DNA of 64,000 nucleotides from Acestrorhynchus altus (lineage: Eukaryota; Chordata; Actinopteri; Characiformes; Acestrorhynchidae), in assembly GCA_034509495.1 (NCBI GenBank), contig CM067523.1:5519996-5583995 (forward strand), written 5' to 3'. A program made the position numbers and the translations under genes. Shown piece after piece: positions 51,801-62,885 of this stretch. The stretch's first letter is position 1, and the number at the start of each line of letters is the position of its first letter. The notes under the pieces were generated by a model. That model saw only the letters and a program-made list of their open reading frames with translations. It had not been told where the DNA came from and did not search any database.

Positions 51801-54052
51801 ACTTGCCAGACATTGCAACCGTGATGCAACCAAATGAAATGCAAAATATTTGAACAAATGGAATTTTGCCAACTTGTTTGGGTTCTGACAAAACAAAAGC
51901 AGACAGAATGTGTTCAGGGTGATTTTATCAACTGTGATATAAGCATATAATTGATATTACAAATTTAGTCAGCACAATGAACCTAACCTGCACAGAGATG
52001 GCTCTACTGAATTGAAGTGGCGGAGGTGCTGCTATTTCACAACCCTACAAAGTGGACATAGGTGGGACTGATTTGACACAGGGCCTCGCAGAATAAACAC
52101 TGTACTGCTTTTTGAAAGTGTGAAAGAAGGAAGGAAGAGTTTCACGGAGGAAACTAGAAGACCTTCTGTACACAGCTCAGTGTACACTGACTGAACTGAT
52201 ATTTAATGGCTCTTGTAGACACAGCTCCACAGGTCAGAAGGAAGCTCAGTTCAATTAAAAATTCTAGATGTTAGTAGTTACAGTTGGCTGTTACCATACT
52301 TGGGGCAGAAAAAGAGCTGTGATTGGTGGAGCAATGTGGGGGTCGGAGTCTGACATAGAGACTTTCTTTGCCTTCACTTTTTCCTAATTTGCTGTTTCAT
52401 GAACTTGAGGGAATTTGTGGAAGAGTGCTTATATGTAACAATAAACCAGCTCATGCCTTTATGGATAAAGAACATATAATCTGTTGTCTGGAATCTTCTG
52501 TTCCATGTTGAAGAGCAGCTAACAGATCTAACTAGCCGACAGATATAGAGTTCCCAAGTTCTACATTGGCCTTAGGGCCATAGGGGGAGGCTGTCTGTCT
52601 CTTTTGGAGTTTAGTATGCCATACTTCGCTCCCCTGCTGAGTTTGGGCCCCCATAACCACCAGTGATATCACCCACAGATCAGACTCCAACTAGTTTCTG
52701 TTTACACAAGGAAGGCCCTAATGGCTTTAGCAGAAGGGAAGAAACCCAACCCAGTGGAGAAGAAGAAGCCAGGTTTGCACAAAATCTGCTTCACTTTTTG
52801 GTTCCACAGCTGGACAAATACAGAATAATCCTTGCTAGAAACTTCAAGACTGTGTCGTTTTGCTTTGTTTGTTTTTCTGTGTGTGTGTTTTGTACTAATT
52901 AATTGCTTTATGAATATCATCAATATACAATCAATTTTATATTGACCATCAAATTACTGCACATCACTTAAGGTAGAGATATACTGTATGTGTAGGTGTG
53001 ATACCACTTCTCTTTTCTGATACAGATATGATACATATATAAGGGCCATTGGTTACAGGACCTCATTAACATAATGTTGGTCTGTCAAAGTGCCTGTAAT
53101 GCAGACCAAGGGTGATCTGGCATTGTATGAAATTGCGTCCAGACCATGACACCAGGCTTGCTAGGTATGAGACGTATAACAACAAACCACTGAGCTTGGC
53201 GCTGACCATGGTCCCCTCACACACAGATTCATTGGTCTTTTCTGAGGACAATAGAAAACAAAAAATGGACAACTAATATTTTGACAATTAGTGTATTAAG
53301 TCATTTTGGATCATTCCTGTTGGTTCATTCCTCAGAAAGTTTTGACACAGCAGCAGGGCTACCTGCCAGATTAAAATCAGACTAAATAGAGATACAAGGT
53401 ATTTGCAAAAAACTCTTAAAATGTGAATACATTAATTAGTTAAAATACATGGCGACCAATTTGAAAGGATCAGGTCATCAAGGTCATTTCTATACAGCAC
53501 TCACAGCATGTTTGATTTGAAAATTAGAACAACATTCACAACCTCCAAGATAATCTTGCCCATATTGGCTGATATCCTACAACATACATTAACAAAAAAT
53601 GTATTTGTTCATTTTATTGTTATTCTTTTAATGCTTTTTAAAATTAGTTAATACTGTCCCCACTGTGTGTGTTCACGTACTGTCCTCTTAAAGAACACTC
53701 TGTGCTATCCATTCTGCAGCATCGAAGCAACATGGTGGAGAACAATGAGCCAACAGAGCAACTCAAGCAATTGTACCAACAAAAATGCTGTGCCCATCAT
53801 TCATTAAAATAATTATTAATTAATCATAATCATGATACTGATTTGAGGTCATATCATCCAGCATTAGAAAATGGTTATAGAAAATTCAGTACTGGTTTAT
53901 TTGCTACACAAACCAATACAGACACCCTAAGTGGACCTCAGGGGCATTATAAAATATACATTAAATGTTAGACATGAGTTCTTTAAAACCAGCTAAGTTA
54001 CTGATAATTGAAGAAGTTAAGTTAAAATTAAACTTAAACTCTACAATGTGTG

Positions 54053-54140
<88 letters not shown>

Positions 54141-57100
54141 TTAAGGCTAGATTTAGTACAGGGTGGAATTTGTCTTTTTTTCATTCATCCAACATTTTCA
54201 TCTGATATTGGTTCAGAGTCAATCAATCAATATTGGTCCAGTATCAACCAAAAATCAATATTTAACCATACCACGAATTAGATCATGGACCTGCTATTGA
54301 CCATTGCCTGCCATGCTATCAATCCACTCTCTGGCTTTGGAATGGGGGAAGGGTGGAAGTAGTGATTGTGTAGGGGTATTTTGGGGGGCTCAAGGGCAGG
54401 AGGGTCAAAGGAGGGGTGAAGTCTGGTCTGTCAGTCCCTCTGCTTTTGTCCTCCCCCAACTCAAATAAACTGCTTCTGTGCATCACATTTGCATTCAGCA
54501 GAGTTCAGCAAGTTCATGTCGTCTCAAACTTCCAAAGCTTTCCCTTGAAAAGCGTCTGCAGTTTCTCATAGCCAAGGTTTTTATTCACAGCACAACAGGA
54601 TTATGTAATAGGCCTCTATTTAATCAATAATTCTCCAAGAAGACTCAATATATTATTATTTTTTTCAGATGAACCAGAGTAAGTTTATAAGAAAGTAATA
54701 GCATTTATGTAATGTGAAATAGAAATGCACCAATGCTGCATTTTTCACTCATTACTGATTCTTAAACTCAGGATATCAAAAAATACTGAAAACTGACAAG
54801 TATTCATTGATATAAAATGTATATACCTCAGTGTGTTGAATTGAACTAAAGGAAACTTACGACACTAACAAAAAGTTGGTCATGTCTTAACAAGAAATCT
54901 GCAGCTTATTGGATGGTTATTAAAGTAGTCGTAGGGTGTTATGTGGATCCATGGACTCTCTTTTTAAGCTGTACTGGTTAAATCTGCCTGCCAGCAACAG
55001 TTCTTGAGGGATCATCTCTTTCTCCTCCCCCTTCTTCCACAAAACCCCCATTCCCCCAGCTCACCCGTCTCTCTGTTCAAGTGACAGCGGGGCTAACCTT
55101 GCGGGGGGATTGGAGGGGTAGTGGGACAGATTTTCCCTCTGGACATGCGTATTTCTGTTTTGTGCGTTTGTGTGTGGGTGAGATCTACAGTGCTGTTCAC
55201 CTAATTTTCCCACCAGAGTAAAATCAATAATCAGTCAGCATTCCCTTTCTCATGTCACATAAATGTAGTTCTGAGTGCTGTGATTTTTGTAAAAGAACTG
55301 AATAGTGACAAAGACAAGACTGAGCATTGATGCCGAAGAGCTTTTTTATGTAATTGTATCATCATGGTCATGAGTTTAAAGTATTGTTTTGAGCCATTTC
55401 TCCATCAGATTTGTATGATCGTGCACTTGAGCACATGCAGTTGGATCATGAGCAGACTATCTAGTCATTTTTAATGTACAGGGTAAGCCATTAACACACG
55501 ATTCTTTAGTGGGGTAACTAAACAGATGTTCTATCCTGTTACCCTTGATTCTTTACCTTTGAATCACAGCTGCTTAGAAATGAAACTATTGTGGAAACAT
55601 TCTGTTCGGCCAGTGGTAACATGCATTATTCTACCAAGTAACATCACTGCAGGGTTTTAGAGGAACTTGGGAGCTCATTTTTCAGGGAGATCAATCTGAC
55701 TATATTACAAAATATTAAACACACTATAAAATTTGAGTTTTGTGTAAATATATTGAGTTTTGAAAGCTAGGAGTCAAACTTAAAACTGTAGAAATGTCTT
55801 TTTCAAATAATTTTTAAAATGTTCTTTTTAGAAATGAATACTTTGTTGTTTTTGAAAAAAAAGTAAGACCATCTATACAAAGACTGATGCTGAAACCACA
55901 CAAAGCTGAAAGTATTCTGCATGGAGGAGTGGGGAAATCTTTCTTACAGCCAGACTGCATTCAGATTTTCATGAAAAATGTCTGATTAGTTACAGAGACA
56001 GTGTTTACCACTCAGTTAATTAAATAAAATGAAAATAAAAGAAACTGAATGTGTGATTTGTCTGAAGGTGTCAAAACGGTGAACTTACAGTGCAGTTGAA
56101 ATTCATGTATATATTTCTTTCTCTGTTGCTCCCTGTCTGTCAGGAACATGGTATGTGTGTCCTGGATTCCTAAAAGGCTTGGGGAGCATTGCTGAACCAA
56201 GATGACCTTTCCCAACTCCCTAAATCATCTCTCTCTCTCTCTCTCTATCCTTCCCTCCCTCCCTTTCCAGCACTCGTCTTTTTTCACTCACTCAGGGTAT
56301 GTGGGGTAGGAGCGTGTCATGGGTGCCACTGATGCATATCTAAAATGCATAATGCAGCAGTCATGCATAATGCATGTGTGGAGTGGCTAGGGCAGGACTT
56401 CAGGGGATGGGAGTGTAGCTGTTCCTGAGGAGTTTCTCTTCACAGATATGGGTGTAGTAATGCTATACTGTTCATCATGGAGATGTGCAAATGAATTGTG
56501 GATCAAAGGTGACTTGTTCATTAGATATCAGATGTAAAATAAAGCTTAGGCCTCTTTATAATGTTAAGCAACAACATAGACTTACAGCTACAGATTTTTC
56601 TTAATCTAAATTTAGTTCAAAATGTTGTTGTGAATGAAGCCGAATGGAATCGTGGCCGTGTGGCATTATTACGCTTCTAATCACAGATGTTAAACATGTG
56701 GCTTTTTTTAATTTATAATGAACACTGGGCCTGAATCACAGTCAGAGCTGTTCAGCTGTCCACACCAATAACATTATCCTACATTTCAGTTCATTAAAAT
56801 CTCACACACACCCTTCCTTACAGCAGCAGCAGAGCTTTATGAGCACTTCAGTGTTCACTATTCAGGAACAAAGTAGTTTTATGAAAACAGTTCTATAGAG
56901 GAAGTCTTCTTTTATTGTCAGAGTAAATATTTTATTTAGTTTTGCTCATTTGAAATGGGTTGATTCTCGTGCTGTGAGTGTAGCACTACATGTACAGAGC
57001 TTGTTATCTGCTTTCATCATGTTGTTTAGACTGTGCTTGATTGGGAGAATGCTTTAATGAAATTTTCTGCCTGTTTGACAAACTTGATTTTTAACCCCGC

Positions 57101-57891
57101 CCCCATTATTCTCTCTTCTTTCACTCTCTTTGTCCTCTGTCTTTCTATATCTGCCTCTCATTACTTTTCTCTATTTTTTTCTCCAATTTCTCTCTTTCTC
57201 TGTTCACTCTGTCTTCTCACATTTCTTTCCCTTCTGTAGTTTTACTCTTTCACTTTTTTTTCTCTTCTCTCTCTTTCCTCAGTAAATTTTGACAACATGC
57301 CTGAATGGAAAAATCCCAAAATTTGTTAAAACATCCAAATGTTCCAAAACAATTTTTACATTAGTACGAGGTGGAAAAGATTTTTGTGGAAATGTGAAAG
57401 AGTAGTTGACATGGACGTGATCTTATTCTCATTGGCCCTATGGATGATCCAAATGCTTTTGACATTCTAAAACTATGAATTAAAATCTTGTCTGAGTACT
57501 TGATCTGCATTCGGCTCTTCCTCAACGTTCTGGTGCATTTGCAGATATATGGTGGGCGCCGTTTGGGAGGCATTGAGATTTCAGCCCTCATTAGGTGGAC
57601 CAGTGTTTATCTTTGAACTGCAAACAGCACAGCTATAAAAAGTCTGTAAACGGCTGTAAAGATGATTCTGCTAAAAGCAACATCCGAGTTCTGTGTTCTC
57701 CCTTTCTTTTCTCTTTCTCTATTTGATCTCTATATCTCTTCTTTCTTCTGTCTTTCTCTCTGTTCTCTCTTTCTCTTTGATGTGCTCTGCTCTGTATTGT
57801 GCTTTCTCTGACTTTTTCTGCTCTGTTCTGTGCTCTCACTCTTTCTCAGCTGTACTCTGCTTTCTCTTATACTCTTGTTTAACCCCCCCCT

Positions 57892-57952
<61 letters not shown>

Positions 57953-60900
57953 AACCTTAATTTGCTTCTGTGGCGGGTGTAGAGCACTGAAGTGTAAACC
58001 AGAGGAAATGACAGTGAGTTTACATGGACAGGCTGAAGCACAGACATGTCCTTCCTCCTGCAGTCCAGCCACTGACCCTGACTCTGTGTGTGTTTGTGTG
58101 TGTGTAAGTAGAATTAGGGCCCTTCCTCGTCCTTGTATAAAGTTTTATAAAATAAGAGCTGTGGATTATTTAAAAAACCAGGCCATGGCTGAATAAACCA
58201 AGAGCTGCATTACATAATTCATCTCAAATGGAGGTTTTTATTCTGTAAATTTGCTGTTGTAATTCATTCTTTCCCTCTCTGTTTCACCCACCCTCCCTCT
58301 CTCCTTCTCTCTCTCTCTCTTCCTCTCCCTCTCTCTCTTTCTCCCTCATTTTTACAGACACACAAACACACACTCACTCGCTTACACTTCTACACATGCA
58401 CACTCTCAATGGGACGTCTGGTTTTCTGTTTTTTACATCATTTTTTTTCCTCTCCACAATTGCCAGCGACGCGAAAGCTTTGCTATGAAAAATTGAAAGC
58501 ACATTTTGAGAGTGCTATAGCAGGCTCTGGCAGACTGGGAGCAGGTCCTGGTGTCTGGGCTGGCCTTTCCCAGTCCATTCTATGCACTTGAATGGATGGG
58601 TGGAGTGGGGTGGGGGAGAACACAAGGTCCTGAGTATGGGTAGTAGATTTGATATTACTATCAAAATAGATTATATTATGGTAAGCTTTTCAGAGCATTT
58701 TGCGTTATTACTGACATCTGATGAAAGGACAGTAAATGTATATATTGCATTCCTCCACTGGTCTCTCTATAGTATAAAGATCACCATACTGATCTTACTA
58801 CTTTTGTGTTTGTGGCTCAAAAATTTTTACTCATATAATCTATATTTTTAGCCATTTATTGTTCCTGGTTATCTTACTTCCCAATAACATTGCAGTCCAA
58901 CATTTGCTATTTGTGCAACTATTGATGATTATTAAAATAAAAGATATTGAATGTTCATTGCAGCAAATAATACTGCACTATGCATAGACTCACTGCTATG
59001 AGTTCCCAGTAGAAATATAAACACATTGTTTTCAGCCTTATATGTATATTTAGTATACAGTTCATCCATGTGTCTGGTTTGAGTCAGAATGTCACTATTA
59101 CTATGAAAAGTAGCTGCAGTTGCTGCTGCTTTGTTGGTAGATGGTTGAAAGCTATATGTGAACAGAAGGTGGCATATGATGTAAACATAGCCATAATTAA
59201 ATATGGTTGATGTTGATGAGGTTTTTTGTCACATATCTCCAGTCATAAGATTTAATTCAGCAGCAATAATTTTAAGAACAAATATATTCATATATTTTTA
59301 GTATAAACTCAAATGTTTGATACAGAAATGCACATAAATTGTAGAATAACAGTCATTTCCACCCTTTTTTCAGAGTAAAACAAAGGACAAAATTAGTCAC
59401 CTGTGACATTCTGCATTACTATAATAATTATGAGCTGTGGTATTATTGCTTATTCCCTGTAAGGGCTGTCTGAATTAATTTGAACTAGGGAATTACGGGA
59501 AAAATTGAAATTGACTTCATAGGGCCCCATATATTTAATCAGAAGTCATAAAGTGTCAATATTCCAACATATAATATTAAGAATGCGCTCTGTATATCCC
59601 ATATGGGCATAAAACAGAAGAAGTCACTGGTAGATATGTCATGAAATTGAGAAAAGTTTGAATAGTATAGAGCAGCAATGTTTAAAGAATATAAAGTTTA
59701 CATTAAACAAGTTATTGCATATCCTGCCATGTGACTATTGTCCATGTGCACATCACAAAAATAATGCTGAAACAATATACTGTGCAGCCTTAATTTGGAC
59801 ATTCAGATATTTGAATGATACAAAATTTCCAGTTATTTCAGAAGATAATGGTCTTGAAATACTGATGTGTTTGTGTTCGTGTGAGCGTGCGTGTGCGTGT
59901 GCGTGTGTGTGTGCGTATGCTTGTATTTGTGAGGGAGATGCCTGCTGGTGGTCTCCTAAGCCCATGTAAGATGGTGTTAGCATGGCTGAGTGGATTCTTG
60001 TGATGCTAGAGACTTGCTGCTTGTCTGGAGCACCATAAGGAGGGGCTGTTGCCATTATCAGCATTAAACTAATCAACTATATGGGGTGTAATGTAGGGAT
60101 GCTCTGAACATTGCTCTGAAGATATTAGTTTCGTTTTGACAGATCTGTTTAAATGATTCTTATAGAAAGTACTGGCAGTGTGTGTTTTAGGGTTTAAACA
60201 AACAAACAAAATCAGACATTAGTCGGTTTGACTCTAATGAATCTGGAATTGTAAGTACTCAGATGTACACTCAGTTTGAAACACATTAAATACATTTATT
60301 TTACATGTAACTGATTGCTTGTTACATGTATGATCGATCTCAGCAAAGCCTTTACTACTTTAAGATCATAAACTGTGTGTAGGTCTGTTAGTTAAAGGTC
60401 TCATGGCTTATTGTTTAGTAACTTGTGACTTATTAACTAGTATGTATTTTATATCTTAAGTCTAAAGGTGACTGATAAGCCATTTAAAAAATAAACGACC
60501 TGTAATCAATATTAATGTCTTCCATCTTTCACTCTTTCTGCCAGGTCTCTGGATGGACGTTTACAAGTGTCCCATCGAAAAGGCCTCCCCCACGTGATCT
60601 ACTGCCGGTTGTGGCGTTGGCCAGACCTACAGTCCCACCATGAGCTGAGAGCCGTGGATCTGTGTGAGTTTGCCTTCCACATGAAGAAGGACGAAGTATG
60701 TGTGAACCCATACCACTACCAGCGCGTAGAGACACCAGGTGAGACGTGTATAGGTACTGAATGTAGTAAGAGCAAAGCTGTATGAAATTGTGCTGTGCAA
60801 GGATGAAAGCCACTGTTATTGGTGATGCTAAAGCCTGTGCTCTCTCTGTCTGTAGTACTGCCACCAGTGTTGGTTCCTCGTCACACAGAGATCCCAAGTG

Positions 60901-60990
60901 AGTTTCCTCCTCTAGATGATTACAGCCACTCCATCCCTGAAAACACAAACTTTCCTGCTGGCATTGAGCCTCAGAGCAACTACATCCCAG
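42607..60990 (+). CDS. smad3: smad3: receptor-regulated SMAD, 5' part (three exons in window)
   Basis: Exons 42607-42809, 60545-60738 and 60856-60990 join in frame into the first 177 codons of SMAD3; the rest (linker, MH2, SSxS tail) is beyond the window. Identity is clear because the protein is nearly the same as human SMAD3 over this region and lacks the insert before the DNA-binding hairpin that marks full-length SMAD2. SMAD3 is phosphorylated by activin/TGF-beta type I receptors, pairs with SMAD4 and binds GTCT/CAGA DNA in the nucleus. The start MSILPFTPP is one serine shorter than human MSSILPFTPP. Exon-intron borders are GT-AG. Teleosts keep smad3a and smad3b; which copy this is remains open. 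Confidence 0.96.
43126..43680 (+). repeat. Tandem repeat of 160-181 bp, about 3.4 units, in smad3 intron 1
   Basis: The junction sequence CTAG|GAAACTCAAA or TCTAG|GAAACT(C/G)AAAGTGG recurs at 43285, 43466 and 43626. Each unit carries GTCCTGGAGT, TTCAGTGTAGTGGACCACAC and a C-rich block of CCAGCCCTGTC short repeats, then TTTACTTATTTCCATCTAG. The end of each unit looks like a 3' splice site. Confidence 0.88.
46125..46215. repeat. MITE fragment (GAGCTGCACA...ATCGCAATATG type)
   Basis: AGCTGCACAGTCTATTGTC and CATCGCAATATGTGCATGTG resemble a known type of teleost MITE end. Only about 90 bp are recognisable. Confidence 0.4.
47487..47590. repeat. hAT-like MITE fragment
   Basis: AACTGGGTGATATGGGCAAA resembles the GGGCTGGGCGATAT end seen at 14.1 and 9.4 kb, followed by AT-rich sequence. 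Confidence 0.4.
49592..50042 (+). mobile_element. MITE family A, copy 7 (full length, about 450 bp)
   Basis: The left end is TATGGACAAAAGTATTGGGA and the right end GGGGTATCCACAAACATTTG. It carries every internal block of the family and is the best reference copy in the window. A short minus-strand piece (about 50360-50425, CCTTCCCTGGACAGTAGAGA) may be an eighth fragment. Confidence 0.88.
50830..51130 (+). promoter_or_regulatory. Candidate conserved non-coding block in smad3 intron 1
   Basis: A GC-richer, non-repetitive island containing GGGATAATAGACAC (GATA type), TCATCACGGCCGGGACCACG and TTTGCATTAGATG. Nearby open frames are not splice-supported. Enhancer function is a guess. Confidence 0.28.
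53062..53293 (-). mobile_element. Tc1-like relic, family T1 copy 5
   Basis: CCAAGGGTGATCTGGCATTG, GCTTGGCGCTGACCATGGTC and CAGATTCATTGGTCTTTTCT match copies 1 and 4. It ends at a TTTTGACAATTAG terminal-repeat remnant. Confidence 0.78.
53785..53875 (-). repeat. hAT-like MITE fragment, minus orientation
   Basis: ATGATACTGATTTGAGGTCA-TATCATCCAGCATT is the reverse complement of the piece at 9363-9440. Confidence 0.5.
54055..54138. repeat. (GT)n microsatellite
   Basis: About 40 GT units, the longest dinucleotide run of one type in smad3 intron 1. Confidence 0.97.
54340..54650 (+). promoter_or_regulatory. Candidate conserved non-coding block in smad3 intron 1
   Basis: A non-repetitive block with GGGTCAAAGGAGGGGTGAAG (TCF and nuclear-receptor-like), TCACATTTGCATTCAG (octamer-like), CTTCCAAAGCTTTCCCTTG and CTATTTAATCAATAATTC. 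Function is inferred from complexity only. Confidence 0.28.
56228..58350 (+). repeat. Polypyrimidine tracts in the sense strand of smad3 intron 1
   Basis: C/T-rich stretches at about 56228-56275, 57107-57280, 57690-57950 (with a pure (CT)n at 57897-57949) and 58268-58350, interspersed with ordinary sequence. All have the pyrimidines on the transcribed-sense strand. Confidence 0.85.
56332..56375. promoter_or_regulatory. Cluster of four ATGCAT motifs
   Basis: ATGCAT occurs at 56332, 56345, 56363 and 56370, with an AATGCA at 56351, all within 44 bp. Two are arranged as ATGCATAATGCAT. Such spaced half-sites fit POU-domain dimers. It lies about 4 kb before smad3 exon 2. Confidence 0.4.
60545..60738 (+). 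CDS. smad3: smad3 coding exon 2 (MH1 DNA-binding hairpin)
   Basis: Encodes the last base of codon 68 to the first of codon 133, between TTTCTGCCAG and GTGAGA. The beta-hairpin SLDGRLQVSHRKG carries R73, Q75 and K80, the DNA-contacting residues (human R74, Q76, K81). Remaining zinc ligands are visible in DLCEFAF (C108) and VCVNPYHYQR (C120, H125). RLWRWPDLQSHHEL follows the hairpin. Differences from human are conservative (AVDLCEFAFHM for AMELCEFAFNM). Confidence 0.97.
60739..60855 (+). other. smad3: smad3 intron 2 (117 bp)
   Basis: Short GT-AG intron, phase 1, with a TCTCTCTGTCTGTAG acceptor. Confidence 0.93.
60856..60990 (+). CDS. smad3: smad3 coding exon 3 (end of MH1, start of linker)
   Basis: A 135-nt exon, phase 1 on both sides, encoding residues 133-177: VLPPVLVPRHTEIP, then EFPPLDDYSHSIPENTNF and AGIEPQSNYIP. 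The donor is CCAG|GTAAGT. The Y in QSNYIP is shared with SMAD2 and absent in human SMAD3 (QSNIP). The next exon should begin with the ETPPPGY PY-motif region, outside the window. Confidence 0.96.
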
Positions 60991-61029
60991 GTAAGTGTAT
61001 GAGTGTGAGCATTAATGTGTAGTAAGTAA

Positions 61030-61960
61030 TTTAGTAATAAAGCACATTTAAACCAATGCGCTGTACATATAAATCAAAACATACATGTAAAAACCACAAG
61101 GGTTAAAAACAGAGATTGAAGTTGCCAACCTAATATAAAGAGGTAGGCTGTTCCCTAGTTTTGATGCTGCAACTGCAAAAGCTCAGAAATCTGGAGAAAG
61201 AATAGGGTTGAAGCAGACCTCATATGTAAAATGTAGCAGACCCATTTAAAGACCTTTTAGACCCATAAAGACCCATAAAATATTTAAAATGGATCCTATA
61301 ATGCCTATAACTCGAAGGCGTACCAAGACTGGAGTGAGGTGATCTCTCCTTTTTCCTTCTCCTGCTGCATTTTGGACTAACTGTAACCGAGGTAATGAGG
61401 ACTTACTTATACTTATAGCTGTTACTATAGTCTAGGCAAGATGAAATAAGGGCATGGATTATTTTCTCCTTGTTGTATCAGAATAGATTTTATTTGAGCG
61501 ATTGACCAAAGGTGAAAGAAGCTGCTCTTTATAACAGAGTAAACTTATTTATCAAACCTGAGGTCAGGATCCAATATGACCCCTAGGTTCTTTACCAGAG
61601 GTTTCACATAGTCTTGACGGTCCATGATATTATTTGTTAAAAGGTCAGTATTCCTATGGGAGCCAAAGAGAATACCCTCAGTTTTAACTTCATTCAGATG
61701 AAGAAAATTGCTTACCAACCAACACTTAATTTCTTTTAGGCATTCATTCAGGAGTTTGAGAGAGCACATATCTGGTACTCAGGTACATAACAAAGAAACT
61801 GAATGAAACTTTCTAAGGTTTCTCCTCAACATATATAATGAAAAGACTACTGGCCCTAGAATGGAGCCATGGAGAACTCCACAGCATGTGGTAGAAATTG
61901 GAGAGGAAGTATGAGATGCAGATTTGATTGTAGGTTTTCTCATTTTCAGTATTGCACATA
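61030..61960 (-). mobile_element. LINE-like (L2/CR1 type) retrotransposon relic
   Basis: The minus strand at about 61769-61545 reads a decayed reverse-transcriptase C-terminal region: CLKEIKCWLVSNFLHLNEVK, TEGILFG and VKNLGVILDPDLRFDK, the pattern seen in L2-type elements of fish (xxWLxxNFLxLNxxKTE ... KNLGVxFDxxLxF). Only about 75 codons are open and the catalytic YxDD part is absent. Outer limits are approximate. Confidence 0.7.
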
Positions 61961-62149
61961 CACTTATACTAAATGTTCCTCTTTGTGGACAATGTTCAGA
62001 CTGCTAAACATGTTTATAATGATCTGCAGATATTCTGCATAACATTCAAATCATGACAGCCCAAGTTGCTGCAGAATGCTCTTTGGAGTTTGAGATTTTT
62101 TCTTGCATTGTTGGTTTTTTTGACATCTAACAGAATAATGTCTGTAGTT

Positions 62150-62420
62150 AGAGCTTCTTTTGGTAGTGGAGGCTGTGGTCAGGCAGTGAGCTGGCAGGCA
62201 TAGGGAGACAGTGCAGGCCAAGCAGACAGACAGAGAAACAGTTTAGCTCACAGCCCCCATTTCCTCAGTCCACTCCAAGCAGCCCAGCTGCCCAGCCATG
62301 CAGCCACCCTGCAGTGGCCAGCAGCAGTATTACTGCCTCATACACATGGAGCTAAGGCACCCTGGGGATCAGTTCAAGAGACCATCAGACACTGCCTCAT
62401 AGACACACGCCTACACATCC
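62150..62420 (+). promoter_or_regulatory. Candidate regulatory block with CAGA repeats, smad3 intron 3
   Basis: Non-repetitive GC-richer sequence containing GCAGACAGACAGAGAAACAG (three overlapping CAGA boxes at 62223-62234) and C-rich GCCCAGCTGCCCAGCC. CAGA boxes are SMAD3/4 sites, but short CAGA runs also arise by chance. Confidence 0.25.
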
Positions 62421-62617
62421 TCAGAGTGTGTGTTTTTAAGTATGTGTGTACATTTTAGACCCAATCAGCCTTGACTGGTACTGCTAATTGTGAAACTTGA
62501 ACTCATTAGATTCAGCATGTGGTGCTATCTAATGAAAACACAAAAAGGAGTGTCTGCATGTTCACCCACTCTTTAAACTGTGAGATAAGAGAGAAAATAG
62601 ATAAGTGACTTTTTTTA

Positions 62618-62885
62618 AAAGGTGTACTAGCACTATGAACCACAGATCACAGGTTCAAATCTTGGGTTATGCTGCTTGCCATTGGCATTCAGAGATAGAG
62701 AGAGCAAAATTGGCCATTCTCTCTATGGGTGGGTAGATGGCGCTCTCTTTCCACATCACAATCAGTGTGACACTAACGTGACACTAACTAGCACAGGCTG
62801 ACCAGCACACTGGCTGCAATGGTGCAATGCTGGCAGTTGGAGGAAGCATGTACTTGTCTTCACTCTCCTAGTGTTGGGAATATAG
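62618..62885 (+). mobile_element. tRNA-derived SINE (second type)
   Basis: A B-box-like GGTTCAAATC lies at 62652-62661, then TGCTGCTTGCCATTGGCA, AGAGAGCAAAATTGGCCATT and GGGTGGGTAGATGGCGCTC. I recall this body from characiform and siluriform SINEs. It has no TIRs and no ORF. Confidence 0.65.

Larger units (their letters stand above)
42810..60544 (+). other. smad3: smad3 intron 1 (17.7 kb)
   Basis: A long first intron with a tandem repeat near its start, one full family A MITE, a Tc1 fragment, GT and CT microsatellites, polypyrimidine tracts at 56-58 kb and several candidate regulatory blocks. Stretches 43690-46120, 47600-49590, 51250-53060 and 58630-60500 hold nothing I recognise. Confidence 0.9.

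Noticed and set aside
59658..60076. 103-107 codon frames before smad3 exon 2
   Set aside because: No domain and no splice support; low-complexity Cys/Ala from GT-rich DNA.
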